64,000 nucleotides of DNA. Origin: Druceiella hillmani (Eukaryota; Arthropoda; Insecta; Lepidoptera; Hepialidae). The position numbers were made by a program, and so were the translations under genes. Every line of letters begins with the position of its first letter. Position 1 is the stretch's first letter. The notes under the pieces are model-generated. The model was not told the origin of the DNA. It saw only the letters and a program-made list of their open reading frames with translations, and ran no database searches. Where the stretch lies: NCBI GenBank assembly GCA_039881145.1, contig JAYKKI010000015.1:26214001-26278000 (forward strand), given 5' to 3'. Shown in pieces: positions 63,437 to 64,000 of the stretch.

Positions 63437-64000
<564 letters not shown>

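Overview
This 64-kb window is AT-rich (about 70% or more A+T by eye) with scattered higher-GC patches. It contains no intact protein gene that I can support; the longest open frame is 182 codons and belongs to a decayed retrotransposon. The mix of mobile elements (Ty1/copia, R1/I-type LINE, RTE-type LINE, hAT, mariner, foldback MITEs, a tRNA-related SINE) and long (TA)n microsatellites fit a nuclear chromosome of an arthropod, most likely an insect. A hemipteran-like genome is possible but unproven. There is nothing bacterial: no operons, rRNA or CRISPR. The window is probably intergenic or intronic.

Layout. 0-9 kb: unannotated AT-rich DNA with a perfect 23-bp hairpin (2425), the first foldback MITE (2764-3033), two TA microsatellites and a degenerate tandem repeat (about 4430-4950). 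9.4-9.8 kb: hAT transposase remnant. 10.46-13.70 kb: an old, internally deleted Ty1/copia element with both LTRs, pieces of gag, protease, reverse transcriptase and RNase H, and a 75-bp tandem array near its 3' end. 14.25-15.0 kb: the 3' end of an R1/I-type LINE. 15.8-15.9 kb: a tRNA-related SINE fragment on the minus strand. 16-38 kb: mostly featureless, with a second MITE (23.67-23.95), a degenerate 117-bp tandem repeat (19.57-19.96) and one dispersed-repeat copy (25.84-26.06). 38.8-42.9 kb: two different RTE-type LINE remnants. 43.8-51 kb: several copies of a dispersed repeat, one carrying the third MITE, plus a mariner relic (46.9-47.9).

The most unusual structure is a giant inverted duplication at 50.9-58.1 kb. 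Arms of about 2.3 and 2.8 kb, roughly 90% identical where they align well, flank a 2.1-kb spacer. Each arm carries a broken copy of the same gene, pointing toward the other. Conserved-looking blocks (FLINRRTDRQTIIRSID and CDEYGISDRAVADVTSAVL) recall an uncharacterised invertebrate protein family. A truncated MITE sits only in the right arm, so it inserted after the duplication, or was lost from the left arm.

No pathway can be reconstructed. The history visible here is repeated insertion, nesting and decay: MITEs inserted into other repeats, elements reduced by deletion and frameshift, and local tandem duplications within several of them. All family names rest on recognising motifs by eye; no database search was possible.
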